Origin: Megascapheus bottae | Taxonomy: Eukaryota; Chordata; Mammalia; Rodentia; Geomyidae | Direction of reading: 5' to 3' | Assembly: GCA_024803745.1 (NCBI GenBank) | Contig: JANJXV010000010.1 | Coordinates: 30,711,525 to 30,775,524, forward strand | DNA: 64,000 bases | Shown here: piece after piece, positions 22,099-35,199 of the stretch | Position numbering within the stretch: the stretch's first letter is position 1 | Layout of the letters: every line of letters begins with the position of its first letter | Position numbers and translations under genes: made by a program | Notes under the pieces: model-generated | Told to the model about the DNA's origin: nothing | Database searches by the model: none | What the model saw: the letters and a program-made list of their open reading frames with translations, nothing else

Positions 22099-24290
22099 AT
22101 AAGGTGAGTGACTGCAAAGAAAGTACAAGAAATCCTTAAGTCTTCTCCTCAGGCTAATGCTCCAAAGGTAAGATGAGAGACCAAAATGGCAAAGAGATCA
22201 AAGGAGGAAAAGAAATCCACAAAAATATAAAACATGTAAATATAGGAGCAATTTATCAGCTTTTTTAAACCTCCAAGATTCAAACAACCTAGCACCCACA
22301 TCCTCTTTTCTCACTCTGTTTTTAACCTTGTGGGGCAAAAGGACAGTCAAAAGAATCAGTTCTCAGAAAAAAGAAAAAAAACATGAATCTATATAAACAT
22401 TCATTTATTTCTATTGCTGTAAAAACTGTGAAATAGTAGTGACTTTTTAAAAAGGAATAAAAGCAAACAAAACAGGAGAAAAAAGTTTGAAGTTAGAAAG
22501 TAGTTAGACTCTTGGTGACTCCTCATTGCTGAGGGGTGTGGAGAAGAGTTGGCATCATTGGGGGACATACTAAACATGTGAAGGTGGAACTGAGATCACC
22601 TAAGAAATGAGCTCTAGAGTCTCGCTTTGCATGACTGAATGACATAACAAGAGGAACCATTACAAAATTTACACACACTTTATGCACATTATAAGACACT
22701 AGGTTTTCTAAGTCTATTCAGCTTTGAAGTGTATCAACATCACCAAAATATTTCATCTTCTAAATTACTTTTTTTTCCCAGATGCTTCTGCTACCCACAA
22801 GGAGTTAGAAATGGTTGGTCAAGTGTGTGAATGATTTAGTACAGAAGCATGGTCACTATTAATAACCTATGAGCTTTTTGGAAGACTGACTGGGCCAGTG
22901 AATCCACATGCCGAACACAGATAATAAATGACAACTATTTTAGCTTGGAATTTGGGACTGGTTAAGTGATGGTAAGAGTGATTGCATGCTGAAAGAAAAT
23001 AAGAAGATACTTTTTTGTTTAACAGAACTTTTCTACTTTAAAAAATGTATTTGTAGTGAATTACATGTTAAAGTTACTAGATAGTTAGATAATTATAGTT
23101 TTTGTATCTTACTGAGAAAAAGTTTACCCAAGTCTACTTAGAAATTTGACTCACTGAAGTAAAAAAGAGAAAACTAATTTAAGGAACATGACCCTGGGGA
23201 CTAACACTAGGTTTCAAAATTAGCAACAATTTACAGGCCTAGGTAAGAAAAATCAAGTTCAAGTTTCTCTCAAAATAAATTTCTAATTCTTATTCTGATA
23301 GCTAGAGAGGTCAAACAATTTTCAGATGAGAGAACATTCAAATTGGTGGCACTTCCACAATCATCTTCCACAAAAGGATAGCCCATCTGCCCACCGGGTT
23401 CATTCTCCTCTTCTCCTCCCAAGGGTCCAAATGGGTGAAGAATTTCAAGGAAATCAAGAGGAGATCCCTTCCACCTTTATCTCCAAATTCAACTCAGGTT
23501 CTTGTTTTTCCAGATAGCAATTATGCTAACTAAAGCAAACACCCATCGACTCATCAGCTCTACAGTCATATTAACTGTGACTTATGAGTCCTATGATCCT
23601 GTAATTCCCCAAACCTCAGGCCTGCCTTCGCTGAGCTTCTTTTCCAACTTAGAAAGAGTTAAGACCATTAGTGCTCAGATCACTAGAGGGGAACCTAACC
23701 TTATCTGTGAAGTAAGTTAGTATTCCAGCAGAGGACCAGGCTGTGAAGGGATCACATATACCAATTGGGACTAAGCTGCAATACCACCAGGGGGCAGCAG
23801 AAGGACAATGAAACTAAACCCTCACCCCAGCACCTTTGCAGAGCTAGGCAGTTGAACCACAAGAACCACACTCCAATTTCTGAACATCAACTGACACCTT
23901 CTCTACAATGTCCAGGTGATTTTCGTGTTCATCTAGTAAGTCTATAGTTAGCAACTTGGCTATTTTTAACTTTCCCATGTAAATATGCTACATATACAAG
24001 GAAGCCTGAAATTATCTCATCAAATCTCTCAAGGGTCCCAAAGAATTAAAATGCCTAGATATTAAAGCACAAAGCTCACTGGGGAGGCTAATCTCAAGAC
24101 CTTTGATAGAAATATTTGATAGAAATATTTGTTCTGCTTTATATAAAATTTTAATGTTTTATTATCTACTTTCGTAACTAACTCAATGCAAAAGAAAAAT
24201 TTAATCAATGATAAAACTAAACTGTAAATAAATTATATAAAGTTACATCAGATGTAAAATTAGTAAACAACACGTGTGATAAAATAATTT

Positions 24291-24526
24291 TTAGCCTGGT
24301 GCTCATGGCTCATGTCTGTAATCCTAACTATTAAAAGAGGCAGAGGTAGGAGGATTGTAGCTAGAAGCCAGCAAGGGCAGAAAGGTCCATGGGACACTTG
24401 TGGCCAATTAACTAGCAAAATGTCAGAGTGGAGATGTGGTTCAAGAGGTAAATAAGGCACAAGTAAAAAATCCAGTAAGAGTGTGAGGCCATGAGTTCAA
24501 GCGCTGGTACAAGCATATATACAAAC
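24291..24526 (+). repeat. B1-headed dimeric SINE, diverged
   Basis: CTCATGTCTGTAATCCTAAC head, GGACACTTGTGGCCAATTAACTAG linker, then a diverged 3' unit ending CCATGAGTTCAAGCGCTGGT. Confidence 0.85.
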
Positions 24527-24595
24527 CTGAAAAGGATAAACAATTTGAGCCTTCATAGTTACAATATTTTATATCAAATTCTTTGCAATTGTTTA

Positions 24596-24830
24596 CATTG
24601 TTGGTGCTGCAGTGCTGGGGTTTCAACTCAAGGCTCTGACTTGAGCCACATATCCAGTCCCCTTCCTTGGGCCCCCAGCCTCCATTCTGTTTTTCTAGTT
24701 ATTTTTTAGATAGGTTCTTGCACATTTTGTCTGGCCTCACCACAGACCACCAAGCCTGGATATTGGTGGCTGCGATTCTGGTCCTCCTGTTCCTTGCCTC
24801 CTAAGTAGTCAGCATCATGAGCTGGAGTCT
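24596..24830 (-). repeat. Old dimeric-type SINE relic
   Basis: GCTGGGGTTTCAACTCAAGG and CCTCCTAAGTAGTCAGCATC match the complements of the 3' end and head of the local SINEs; the middle is unrecognisable. Confidence 0.45.
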
Positions 24831-25559
24831 CCTGGCCCACCCAGCCCCACATCCTGTACCTCTTAGGGTCCCTGTGGCATGCTACAAAGTGAAAACAAAC
24901 ATTCACATCGAGTTGTACATGCGTTCTCTTAAGTTCACAAAGTCTCTACCATTAATAAATGTATTGCAAGTGGATAAACCATGGCTTTAAATAAACTAAT
25001 GCTAGAAATGTACATATTGTTTTAATCTGTCATAGATCTCAAATATGAAGAGCTCTTAAAAATCTGATAGGAAAAAGATTTTAAATAAACAGATAACAAA
25101 TAGCACATTGATATACACATGCAAAAATTAAATTACTAGCATAGATGATGCTTTGGGTTTGAGTCTTAGTACAACAACAATCTCAACATACAACAAAATA
25201 TGGAAGAAAAAGAGGTTCAATCTCACCAAATAAAAATAAAAGTTGAAACCATAGCAAGATGTCACATTTGGCTATTGAGTTTGGAAAAATGAAGAGTGAG
25301 GTATATCCTAACCCCTGAGCATCACACAGTCACCACCACCACGTTCACCAACACCCCAATTCACTGCTATCACTGCTAAACCCCACCCAGCACTGCTCTT
25401 CCACAAACCCCAACCACACCCAGCGACAGGAGAGAACTTTATGGCTCCCAGCACTTGTAATCCTACCCTGACTGAAGATTCACACCTAACTGCTGCATCC
25501 TGCCTTCCTTTGTGAGGCTGAGTACCATTTCTGCACAGATATTTGACTGTCCTGTCTAC

Positions 25560-26175
25560 AAACTTATAGTTCCTCAGGACCCTTGAATATGCAGCCTTAT
25601 CTCTACCTGGAACCTAATTGCCCTATAATTCACCTGGTTGTCTTCCCCTCCTCTTTGAGGCCTCTACTCCCCATGCCATCTCTTCAAACCAGCCTTCTCT
25701 TCTCATTGTCTTTACAGATTTGGGGCTGCCCCAACGTAGTACTAAAGACCAAGTACAATACAAATCACAGAAATGTATTTCCACAGTCCCTAGAGACTAA
25801 GAAGTCCAAAACCAACCCGCTTCCAGCTAGTGAGAAACCTCCTACTGCATCATCCCAAGGCAGACTGCAGAAGGGGAACAGGAAGGGATGGCCAAACTCT
25901 TCCTTGCACATGGAACTCACTCCCACATTCACTCATCACCTCTCAGAAATCCTACCTCTCAATTCTTTTGCACTGACATTCGAATATGAGCCCAGGGAAC
26001 ATACTGAAGCCACCAGACTCTTACGACCATCATCTGACTTGTTGAATGCTTTCCACCAGAATGGAAGCTCTGTGAAGGCCAGGCCAGTGGTTGTGGTTTT
26101 CATTACTATGTCCATTTCCAGCACAGAGTGGGCACTCATCATAAATATGTGGCTTACGAATGAAAAATGGAATGC
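25560..26175 (+). repeat. L2 LINE 3' end
   Basis: The end CCACCAGAATGGAAGCTCTG, GAAGGCCAGGCCAGTGGTTG, CAGCACAGAGTGGGCACTCA, AATAAATATGTGGCTTACGAATG tracks the L2 3' terminus motif by motif; the upstream half is pyrimidine-rich L2 style. The 198-codon frame over it has no other support. Confidence 0.75.
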
Positions 26176-27025
26176 TTAAAAAAGACACCCATGCTTTTAG
26201 TTTCCAATTTTCATGTGTAGCAGACTAAATTATCCTCTATAAAACTAACTTCTGTACTCATTAAAAGAATAAAACCACAAACTAGATTTTTATCAAAAAG
26301 AAGTTAATATGTTAAGTAAGCAATTTCAAAAAGGCAGCTAAGATTTTTCAAATCTTATGAAGGATCTTCCTTTAATCACACCATTTCTTCCTTTTAAATT
26401 TGTTTTAGTCAGAGAAACAATATTAAACTCATTAACTTCTGGTAAAAACCCAATTTCTTAATTATACAAAAGGAATTTGGACAACCAATTGCTGTAAAGA
26501 GAAAGGATCAAAGAGGTTTCCTAGTTTTCCATTCCTTGCTATCAACAAGGGAAACATAAAAGCTGAAACTTTTCAGGCAGAATTTATAAGCACATTTATT
26601 AATTTATCTACATAGTAAGGAATTGAAAGGTTTTTGTTTTTACCCAATATATTTCCTCAGTCATTCTCTACCCTCCCTCTTTTCAAAACTGCAAAAACCC
26701 TCTTTGGCAGTATATTTAGTCCGATTATACAGCAGGAAATACATACTCAATATGGAACCTTCCCAGTAGCATAAGAAGGTATGGAAATTTCTGTATCTAG
26801 TGTAGATGAGTTGTCCATCAGTGGGCAGTAGAGACTGAGATGCTGATAGGAATGATAAGGAAACATAGGCCCATGTGACAACACAGTGTCAAGGACAGCA
26901 CCTCCCTAATTATCTCTTACCTAACAGTTCTGGGCACTAAACACGAACTACAGCCATCACTGTCCTAAATGAATCTCTATGTCCAGTTCATGTAGTATTT
27001 GATTGTTCAAAATTAATCCTTGCCA

Positions 27026-27229
27026 GGGCCGGGAGTTTGGCCTAGTGGCAGAGTGCTTGCCTAGCATGCATGAAGACCCGGGTTCAATTCCTCGGTACCA
27101 CATACATAGAATAAAAAAGCTGAGAGTGGTGCTATGGCTCAAGTGGTAAAGCTCTAGCCTTGAGAAAGCCCAGCTCAGGACCTGAGTTCAAGACCCTGAA
27201 CTGGCAAAAAAAAGAAAAAAAAGAAAAAA
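27026..27229 (+). repeat. ID-headed dimeric SINE
   Basis: Complete dimer with a small deletion in the second unit and a (A)nG-rich tail. Duplication AATTAATCCTTGCCA / AATAATCCCTGCCA at 27011-27025 and 27230-27243, slightly diverged. Confidence 0.93.
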
Positions 27230-27869
27230 AATAATCCCTGCCATTAATCTAACCCACTGAGGGCATATTACCATAACCCAAGAAAGGGCATGCTTAGCTC
27301 ACTAAAAGCATTTTAGAATCTTGTCAATAAGAAGATCAAATAATTAGCTTGGAATATTGCCAGTTATGTCAATATAAATAGGAAACAACAGACAAGAAAG
27401 AATACAGATTCCACTTTAAAAGAACAAATCTGAAGATCAAAACTGGGAAAATAATTAAGACAAATTATTATATGCTATACCTGAGGGAAAAGGAATCCTT
27501 TGAGAAAGAGATACAGTATTTAGCACCCTAAGATGCCCAACAGTGGCTTTTCTAATTGTATCTAAAAACTATGTCTTTACTATATCAGGAGCAATTTTAG
27601 TGACAGAGGAATCACTCTATATACTTAATCAGAGTTCCATGACTTCAGAAAGGTCTGTTTTTATACAGCCTGGTATATGTTAGGTAGAGAGAGATCCTAT
27701 TCATTAAAGGAACCTGGCAAAACACTCTAGCAGAGATACAGCCACATCCATTTTACTAAGAAGAAATAACTCAAATGTATCTTCTATTTATAAACTGAAT
27801 GAGCTTTTCTATTTGATATACAAAGACCCAGCATGAATGAGCTAGGGACTGAAAATCGTGCATACTTAT

Positions 27870-27940
27870 CAAAGCCAAACATTTATTAAGCATTTACTAT
27901 TTATAAAGTGCTGTCCTAGGATTCAAAGCATACAGCATGG
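27870..27940 (+). repeat. L2/MIR-type relic
   Basis: CATTTATTAAGCATTTACTA...GTGCTGTCCTAGGATTCAAAGCATACAGCA recalls the widespread 'tttattgagcacctactatgtgccaggcactg' segment. Confidence 0.45.
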
Positions 27941-28199
27941 GTTTTACTTAAGTGGGTTAAAAGGACCCAGACCAAGTAGGAAAGAGTGAAGAGGAGACAT
28001 GGTATGAAAACAAATGTACTCATTAACCTGAACTATACAATTGCGATCCCTCTGTAAATCACCTTTATAATAACAAAGTAAATAGTGATAAAAAAAAGTT
28101 TAAAGATCCAGATCAAATTCTAGTTTCCCTCTACACTTACCCACCATTTCCCACTCTGTGCCTCCGTGTGTTTAGCACATTTTAACTCCATCCTGTCCT

Positions 28200-28690
28200 G
28201 GGCTCTGGCAGAGTCTTAGCTGTGTACAGGACACTTGCCTCTGCCTGCTTCCTCTCACTCCCATTCCACTCTGCCAGGACCAACCCCATCATCTCTACAA
28301 CCCTGTTCTACTCTCCTGCTTCTACCCATAGCTCCCTAAAATCACTTCTGTGCTCAAAAGCTTTAGTGTTAGCTCTCACACCAAGAAATAATGGAGTTCC
28401 TCTTCTCTATACCCCACTAAATCCCAGGCACCCTGGCTAAAGCTACCATCCTGATCTCCACTCTACCCACTTTCCTTCCCTCTTATCCAGCCCTTATTTC
28501 TCCCTACTTGTCAACTCCCACTGGCCACCTCACCATTTCTCAAATATGCCAAGCACACTCCTACCTCACGGTCTTTACACTTGAGGGTCTTTCTTCGGAA
28601 ATGTTCTTCCCAGATATTCCCATATTTTGCCTTCCTTAAGACTTTTCCCAATTATCATTTACATCAACTGCCTTTCAGTTTCTCATAGTT
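28200..28690 (+). repeat. L2 LINE relic
   Basis: TTTACACTTGAGGGTCTTTCTTCGG and AATGTTCTTCCCAGATATTC with CTTCCTTAAGACTTTTCCC follow the L2 3' region ('tggaacgttcttcccc...'). Pyrimidine-rich upstream part fits as well. Confidence 0.65.
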
Positions 28691-28811
28691 AAAAGTCTGT
28701 GTGGCCTGAAGCAGGTGCAGAGCACATTAACTACCTGAGCCTGGGAAACGACAGAAGTGACATCAAATTCTAAGCTGTGATGGAGACAGTGCTACAAAAG
28801 GCTGCCTACAG

Positions 28812-28945
28812 CCTGACACGTGGCAGCCCCCACCTGCTCAGCAGAAGGCTAAGGTGGGAGGACTGCTTGAGCCCCTGGGTTTTAGACCAGCCCGGGCAAC
28901 CACCCAACGAGACCCTGTCTTGGGAACAAGAATGAAGAAACAAAC
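28812..28945 (+). repeat. 7SL-derived (B1/Alu-like) SINE
   Basis: AAGGTGGGAGGACTGCTTGAG, CCAGCCCGGGCAAC, GAGACCCTGTCT and an AAAC-rich tail. It lacks the tRNA-like second unit. Confidence 0.75.
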
Positions 28946-29651
28946 AAACAGACTCTGACTATAGCAGAGCAAGCAAGCAGGAAGCCATGCCAGAAGTATG
29001 ACTGGGTAATTGCCTGGGACTTATCAGGAGGAAGGTAGGAGGCTGTCCTGAAGGAGTGGGAGAGAGGGGTGTACCAGAAGAGGTAGGCTAAAGCAATCTA
29101 AGAGATAACATTGAAGGGTGTGCCGGCACCTGTCAGCCCAGTCAGAGACCTAAGAGCAAGGCTTAGCAAAAAGTAGGTTATGGTTGAAGCTACAGAGAAG
29201 AAGGATCTTTACAGGTAAAGTACTGCCAGATGCCATCATGACCCAAGAAGGCACAGTAGCTAGGATGGAGTCAAACACTGAGATGGGTAGGAGGGTATGT
29301 ATAATATAGTAGCTGAACAAGGTATGAACTTTGAGAAGAAGGCCCAGCTTCACCCCAGGTCCAGAGGTAAGGGCGAAGCCACCATGGAGGGAATGAGCTG
29401 GAGTAAGCTCTGAAGAGAAGCTTGGTGGTAGGTGATGGAGCTAAACTTGCCATCCCCTCTGCCCCCACCTCCGGCTGAAGTATCACACTGTCACACACAT
29501 GACAGGCAGCACAGGCTGGCAAATGCAGGCATGAACTTGCCCAGATTAAATCATCTCATCCCACGTGAAGGGAGACACTCCCTCAGACAGCTCAGAGGAA
29601 GGTAGAATAAAAACCCTACACCCTCTCACAGCTGTTTGTCTATACTTTTTG

Positions 29652-30091
29652 TGCAGGTTGAATATCCATTATCCAAAATCCTTGGGACCAGGATTCCTGG
29701 ATTTAAGGATTTTTTTCATGTCTTTTTTTGTGTAAAAACATTTATTTTTCTTGAATATTTTTACTATACTTATGTGTTAGCCTACTATCCAAGCTACTTA
29801 TAGTTCCCTTATAACAACCACTCTCTCACTGACAAGTCCTTATGCCTTGTCATTTTGCCTTTGCAAGAGCTTATGAAAATGAGAATTCTGGAAAACTAAT
29901 CTTTCTTGAAACTCTAGTCTGTGAACAATGTTCAACCTAGCATGTACTAGTAGTTAAGACCAATTGGAACCAGCTGGAAAGCTGTATCTCCTAGGACTTG
30001 AGGTAGTTCTCAAGTGCTTTATATGTAAATGATGAGATCTAAGTCTAAACACAAAATTCATCTCTCTGACACACTGACACTGACACACACT

Positions 30092-30125
<34 letters not shown>

Positions 30126-30260
30126 ACCTCTAGGTATAATTTCATACAATACTCACAATTCACTTGTATTTTGGCTGTGTCATGTCACATGAAGTCAGGT
30201 ATAGAAATTCCCATAGAGGCATCTTGTCAAAGTTTTGGATTTTTTTTTTTTAGCTTCCTA
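29652..30260 (+). mobile_element. Ancient DNA-transposon-like repeat, two parts
   Basis: 29652-29722 (TTGAATATCCATTATCCAAAATC... GGATTTTTTT) and 30025-30260 (GATCTAAGTCTAAACACAAAATTC, TATAATTTCATACAATA, CATGTCACATGAAGTCAGGT, AGTTTTGGATTTTTT) match the end and 3' half of a widespread mammalian repeat with inverted 'ggattttggatt...gggatgctcaacc' ends. The middle (about 29723-30024) does not match. Family name not assigned. Confidence 0.5.
30066..30123 (+). repeat. (CA)n microsatellite
   Basis: GACACA-type imperfect start, then about 15 CA units, inside the ancient repeat. Confidence 0.97.
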
Positions 30261-31059
30261 TTGTCAGGTTGGGCTAGATCAACTTATTTCCCTTGCTGGA
30301 AATCAGAAAGTTTGATTCAGTCTTTTCTCTCTTCCACTTTATAAGTAGATGTATACTGGGGATGTGACTCAGGACTTAATATCTCCAACACTGCAAATAA
30401 ATAAATTTATTTAATTTATAAATAAAGGTAGACTTACTGGGCTAACTCCAAGAAACACCAAATCAATTGTTTCTGCAGTGAAAGCACGTTTCACATGCTC
30501 TGTAACCCATGTGCCACAAGCCATATCTCCTCAGGAGACTGTGCCTGAGGATCATGGGGGGTGGGGGGACAAGGAAGGACAGAATATCCTCAAACGTACC
30601 CACATTCACAACCCAAACACAGCATGTTGTCTAAGAGTGGCTCAATGGTGTCCAATTCCTAATATGTGCCTTACAGGAAGTCTCTGTCCTCTGACTGTGA
30701 ACCTGAGTGCCTCACCCTTCAGGCTACACTAAATCAAGCAATTGGTTCTCCAAAAGAGATTTCTTACCAGTTTCTTACCATTGGATTCTTGTTAGCACAA
30801 GGAGCTCTATAGAAAGTCTCCATGAAAAAATGGTTTCTCGTATCCAGATGGATGTCCTGCAATTGTCTCCTTTGGAAGGTTCTGGCACATTCTGATTGCT
30901 GAAGGAAGACATCCTCACCTACCGTCTAGACTTGCGAGGTGCACTTTTGTGACAGTAGCCACCTCTTTCCTGGCACCCTTTATAAATAGGCTACTTCACT
31001 GAGATTTCGGGCTTTGACTTTTGCTGCAGCAGGTTCAGATGTGGGGAACATTAGCATAG

Positions 31060-31345
31060 CGTATTAATTTTCTTTGTCCACGAAAACCATTATCTACAAA
31101 CTGAATAGTTTTGAACAAGAAAAATATATTCCTGTAGTCTGAAGGCTAGAAGGTTGAAATAAAGGTTCCAGCAGAGCCACCCCTGTGCTGGGTCTGGGGG
31201 ATAAACCTTCCCTACCTCTCCATCACCCGGTTGGCACTCCTTAGTGATGCTTGGCTTGTGGCCCCATCACTGCACACATTGGTCTTCATACTACCTTCCT
31301 CATGACAGCTGCAGAAGAATGCGCATGCAGACGAGAAGTAATGTG
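31060..31345 (-). mobile_element. MaLR-like LTR relic
   Basis: CCTGTAGTCTGAAGGCTAGAAGGTTGAAAT, CCAGCAGAGCCAC, and CTTGGCTTGTGGCCCCATCACT resemble the reverse complement of common mammalian LTRs of the MLT1 kind. Diverged; subgroup not determinable. Confidence 0.45.
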
Positions 31346-31861
31346 AAGACTAACCTCCATCTCATAAGTAGCCAGATATTGAACACATGGGTGAGCCACT
31401 ACACCCAGATTTTCTTTAATTTTACCCCAGAAATTCAATTTCTTTCTCACAGAAAATATTAGAGTCAATAGATTTGTTCAAAATTGTTCATGGCAAGCTA
31501 CTGACATGGCAAAGTTCCCAAACTACCGGGGGCAACCTTCATTGTAGTCTGATAATGTGGTGCCACTTCACCAGAACACTGTGCAGTCATTTCCAAGAAT
31601 GAAGCATTATTGGTAGAGAGCCACAGGTCTGTGACATAGAACTGTATGATTGTTCCTATTTTAAAAACCTACTTACCTATCAAATGTATGAAGGCATACA
31701 TTTATATGTGCATGTACATAAAGCAGACCAATATGAAAACATACCAACCTAGGCTATGGAAGAACAAGGACAGAGAATCAAAAAAGTGCAAGAGGATGAC
31801 TTCTATTTACACACTATGGTCATATGTCATTGTCGCTTTCAAAACCAGAAATGAGAGTATA

Positions 31862-32063
31862 CATGCCAGGAGTGTGGCCTAGTAGTAGAGTGCCTGCCTA
31901 GCATACACAAAGACCCGGGTTCGATTCCTTGGTACCACATACATAGAAAAAGCCAAAAGTGGTTCTGTGGCTCCAGTGGTAGGGCTCTAGCCTTGAGAAA
32001 AATCCCAAGGACAGTGCTCAGGTGGTCCTCAAATTCAAGCCCAGGACTGGCCAAAAAAAAAAA
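31862..32063 (+). repeat. ID-headed dimeric SINE
   Basis: Complete dimer with A12 tail. Flanked by AGAGTAT at 31854-31860 and 32064-32070. Confidence 0.93.
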
Positions 32064-32727
32064 AGAGTATAGGAGAGTGGAGGAAAAAGAGGGAAAAGAT
32101 GACCTAAGCACTCAACATGTGCCTTACAGCCATCTGGAAAAACTAGCCTGGAATTCAGCATATGCAGCCAGTCTGCTTGGGGTTCCTACTCCCCTCCCTC
32201 TTTAGAAACCTGCCCACCTGGCTGCCAAGGGCAGTCCTAACAAGTGCCACAGGAAAGCACACAGCAAGGTGGCAGGATCTGGTAAGCAGGTAAGCTCATG
32301 AGCTCCTCCTCAAGCCATGCAGGCACTGTGGTTCCTAGTCCTGGGGCTGAGCTCATGTCCCCTCCCCAACCCTTGGAGCCCTTAAACTTATGTAAGTCAC
32401 TGAGTATGCCTAAGAAAGTCCCACACTACTAAGATCTAAGGATGCTGCCAACACAGTTCTCTTTCCACCCCACATCTGACCTGACAGAGAGAGAGGCTTT
32501 CTAGAATACAAAAAAAAAAAAAAGGTTTGTTCCTCCTTCATTATGTTATAAAAGCAGTAATGACATCAGCAGCAGAAGGCTGGTCTGGATCAGGTGCCCA
32601 GAACCCCAGGCCAGAAAGACACCCAGAGTTCTCAGCAATCTGGTTCCTGAGCTCCTCCAGTCAGCAGAGACTTTTGCTTCCTCCTGCTGCCAGTAGCAGT
32701 AGTGCAGTGACTGTAAGCCCCTTGAAG

Positions 32728-32873
32728 CTGTGCACAGTGGCTCAAGCCTTCGATCCTAGCTACACAGGAAGCAAGACCCTATCTGCAAAATAACTAATAC
32801 AGTAAGGGCTGAGGCAGGGTTCCAGTGGTAGAGCACTTGTCTAGTAGAGTACCAGAAAAACAAAAAGAACTGG
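32728..32873 (+). repeat. B1-dID-like composite SINE, shortened
   Basis: GCACAGTGGCTCAAGCCTTCG, ATCCTAGCTACACAGG, GCAAGACCCTATCTGCAAAATA (B1-like), then TCCAGTGGTAGAGCACTTGTCTAG (ID-like). Confidence 0.7.
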
Positions 32874-33079
32874 TTCCTAAATACTATTTACTTTATTCAT
32901 TTCCATCCCAAGATACAGCTCTGTGTCACCAATACTGCAATTTGCTCATTAGAGCTGTTTCTATTGAATGGTGTGCTTTGTGACACTAAGCTTTGTTCAA
33001 GGAAATTTATGAGACTGTTTGAAAACACTATCTGAGGGAATGCTCTGAAATGGGGCACGGGGTCTTTTGTTTGTTTTTG

Positions 33080-33246
33080 TGTCAGTACTGCAGTTTGAAC
33101 TCAGGACCTAGGTGTGGACTTTGAGCTTCTTCATTCGAAGCAGACGCTCTGCTTCCAGTTTTTGGCTCACGGACATTGCTGCAGGGCTGGTTCTGAACCT
33201 CAATCCTCCTGAGTAGTCAGCATAACAGATGGGAGTCACCATCACC
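33080..33246 (-). repeat. B1-headed dimeric SINE, partial
   Basis: GTACTGCAGTTTGAACTCAGG and CCTCCTGAGTAGTCAGCATAAC fit the complement of the dimer; the tRNA-like half is shortened. Confidence 0.65.
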
Positions 33247-33469
33247 CCACTGAGAGTCCTGTGTTGTTTCATCTATCCCTATTTCCTATTTACTTCCTAT
33301 CAAACTGGCTGTCACCTTACAAATCCATTTCTGTTCAGAAGCTGAATGTTTAAGGACAATCTCAGATGGAGATGATATACAACTTCCACAGCTGGAGAGA
33401 GATGATCAGTGTACAATAATCTCAATGTACTTAATATCAAAAACTGTAATCTTAAGAATGGTTGAAGTG

Positions 33470-33677
33470 GGGCCGGGAGTTTGGCCTAGTGGTTAAAGTG
33501 CTTGCCTAGCATGCATGAAGACCCGGGTTCGATTCCTAGGTACCACATATATAGAAAAAAGCCAGAAGTGGTGTTGAGGCTCAAGTGGTAGAGCTCTAGC
33601 CTTGAGAAAGTCCAAGGACAGTGCTCAGGCCCTGAGCTCAAGCCCAGGACTGGCAAAAAAAAAAAAAAAAAAAAAAA
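33470..33677 (+). repeat. ID-headed dimeric SINE
   Basis: Near-consensus copy with A25 tail and perfect 16-bp duplication AAGAATGGTTGAAGTG at 33454-33469 and 33678-33693. Low divergence suggests a recent insertion. Confidence 0.97.
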
Positions 33678-33693
33678 AAGAATGGTTGAAGTG

Positions 33694-33914
33694 AGCAGTG
33701 CTAGTAGCTCATGCCTGTAATCCAAGCTACTTTGGAGACTGAGATCCAGAAGATGATGGTTCAAAGCCATCCAAGGCAGAAAAGTCTTGTGAGACCCTAT
33801 CTCCTACTTAACCAGCAAAACCCTAGGCTGGAGGCATGGCTCAAGTGGCAGAACACCAGCTGAACAAGTGTGATAGTCTGAGTTCAAACTCCAGTACTAG
33901 CAAAAAAAAAAAAA
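33694..33914 (+). repeat. B1-headed dimeric SINE
   Basis: Starts directly after the target duplication of the previous SINE: CTCATGCCTGTAATCCAAGC, CTACTTAACCAGCAAAACC linker, 3' unit ATGGCTCAAGTGGCAGAACA, A13 tail. The younger SINE entered at its 5' edge. Confidence 0.92.
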
Positions 33915-34479
33915 GTTTTGTTTTGTTTGAACTCTGTTCAGCAAATGAGTTGAGCAGAAACAGAGGTCACCCCATAGTGAGCAGGGCAGGTTCTGAGGTG
34001 GCCCCACAGTCTGGGGGCATATGCTTTATTTCTTCTAGGACTTTTTCTACCAGGGGTTTTCCAGGGGTTTGCCACACAGCAGCTTGGGGAAGCAGGGAAC
34101 TTCAGAGTGTCTGCATGAATAGCAGCCTCCCTGGACTGCAGAGTTTGACAAGGAAGGAAGAGGTGCTGACTAGTTCCTTCTCTCCAGCTGCAAGATGCTA
34201 GGCAGGGTGGCAAGGCTACCTTTGAGTTCATTTTCAATAAATTGTCTCTGCCATATAACTAAAGTACAAACTAAATAAAATCACAGTTATTTATGTATAC
34301 TAACATATATTTCATCTAATTTACAGAGATTACGAATTTGGATTTTTTTTCCACTGACTTCTGTGTGATACTGAGCATTGTGCCTTGTATGTTACATAAA
34401 CTGTCTAGTCTTGATCTACAACCTCGACTTATTCTATTATAGTCATTTATTTGATTTGCATCTTTGCTTCTTTTTGTAT

Positions 34480-34645
34480 GGTACTCAGGGCCTCATGTCT
34501 GAATCAAGGCTTGTGTTTGAGCCACATCCCAATCCTTACTGCTGTGAAATACGGTCTCTTGCTTTTGCCCCAAGACACTACTATCCCCATTGGACAAGCA
34601 GCTGAGATGGTAAGTGTATATTACCATGCCAGATCCTCCATTCTC
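34480..34645 (-). repeat. Possible old SINE relic
   Basis: TATGGTACTCAGGGCCTCATG and GAGCCACATCCCAATCC recall the complement of the tRNA-like SINE half. Weak. Confidence 0.3.
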
Positions 34646-35199
34646 ATTCTTGCAATTCTGCCTCAATCTCCAAGTGGCTGTGATCAGGCTTCTGCCATCA
34701 CACCCACAACTATTTGACCAACATCTGACCTTTTATAGGTCAGATGCTTCAGATGGCATCAGCTATTCTCAGGGAAGAAAAAAAGAGATGAGCACTGATA
34801 AAATAGGAAATTAAGCACATAAAACCTTACAAACAACTCTATGTAAGTACAACTTACCTTCTTGGAAAATGCTCAATAACATGGGAAAGTGTGTGTACTA
34901 TCTAATATTGCTAATTTTAATCAAGTTTATGGTTAGTAAATGAAGAGCATAACTGTTTGTAATTTGTATCATGGCTATATACATATGTACAAGTTATAAA
35001 AATGTAGGTTATGTATCAAACTGATTTAAAAAATTACTGTGGTGACTTCATTCTGCACATATTTCCATAGTTCAATACTACAAGTATCTGTTTAAAGATG
35101 AATACCCTGCTCAAACATACACACACTATTTCCCTAATATACTAAAAAAACAAACAATCCTGTCATACCCACAACATTCCTCTATTATAAACAGTAACT

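Noticed and set aside
25583..26179. 198-codon plus-strand ORF
   Set aside because: Lies over an L2 3' end; no protein family similarity and no splice or promoter context.
33470..33545. tRNA gene (A box and B box present)
   Set aside because: These boxes belong to the tRNA-derived SINE head; the sequence does not fold into a complete cloverleaf with paired acceptor stem by eye and recurs in every copy.
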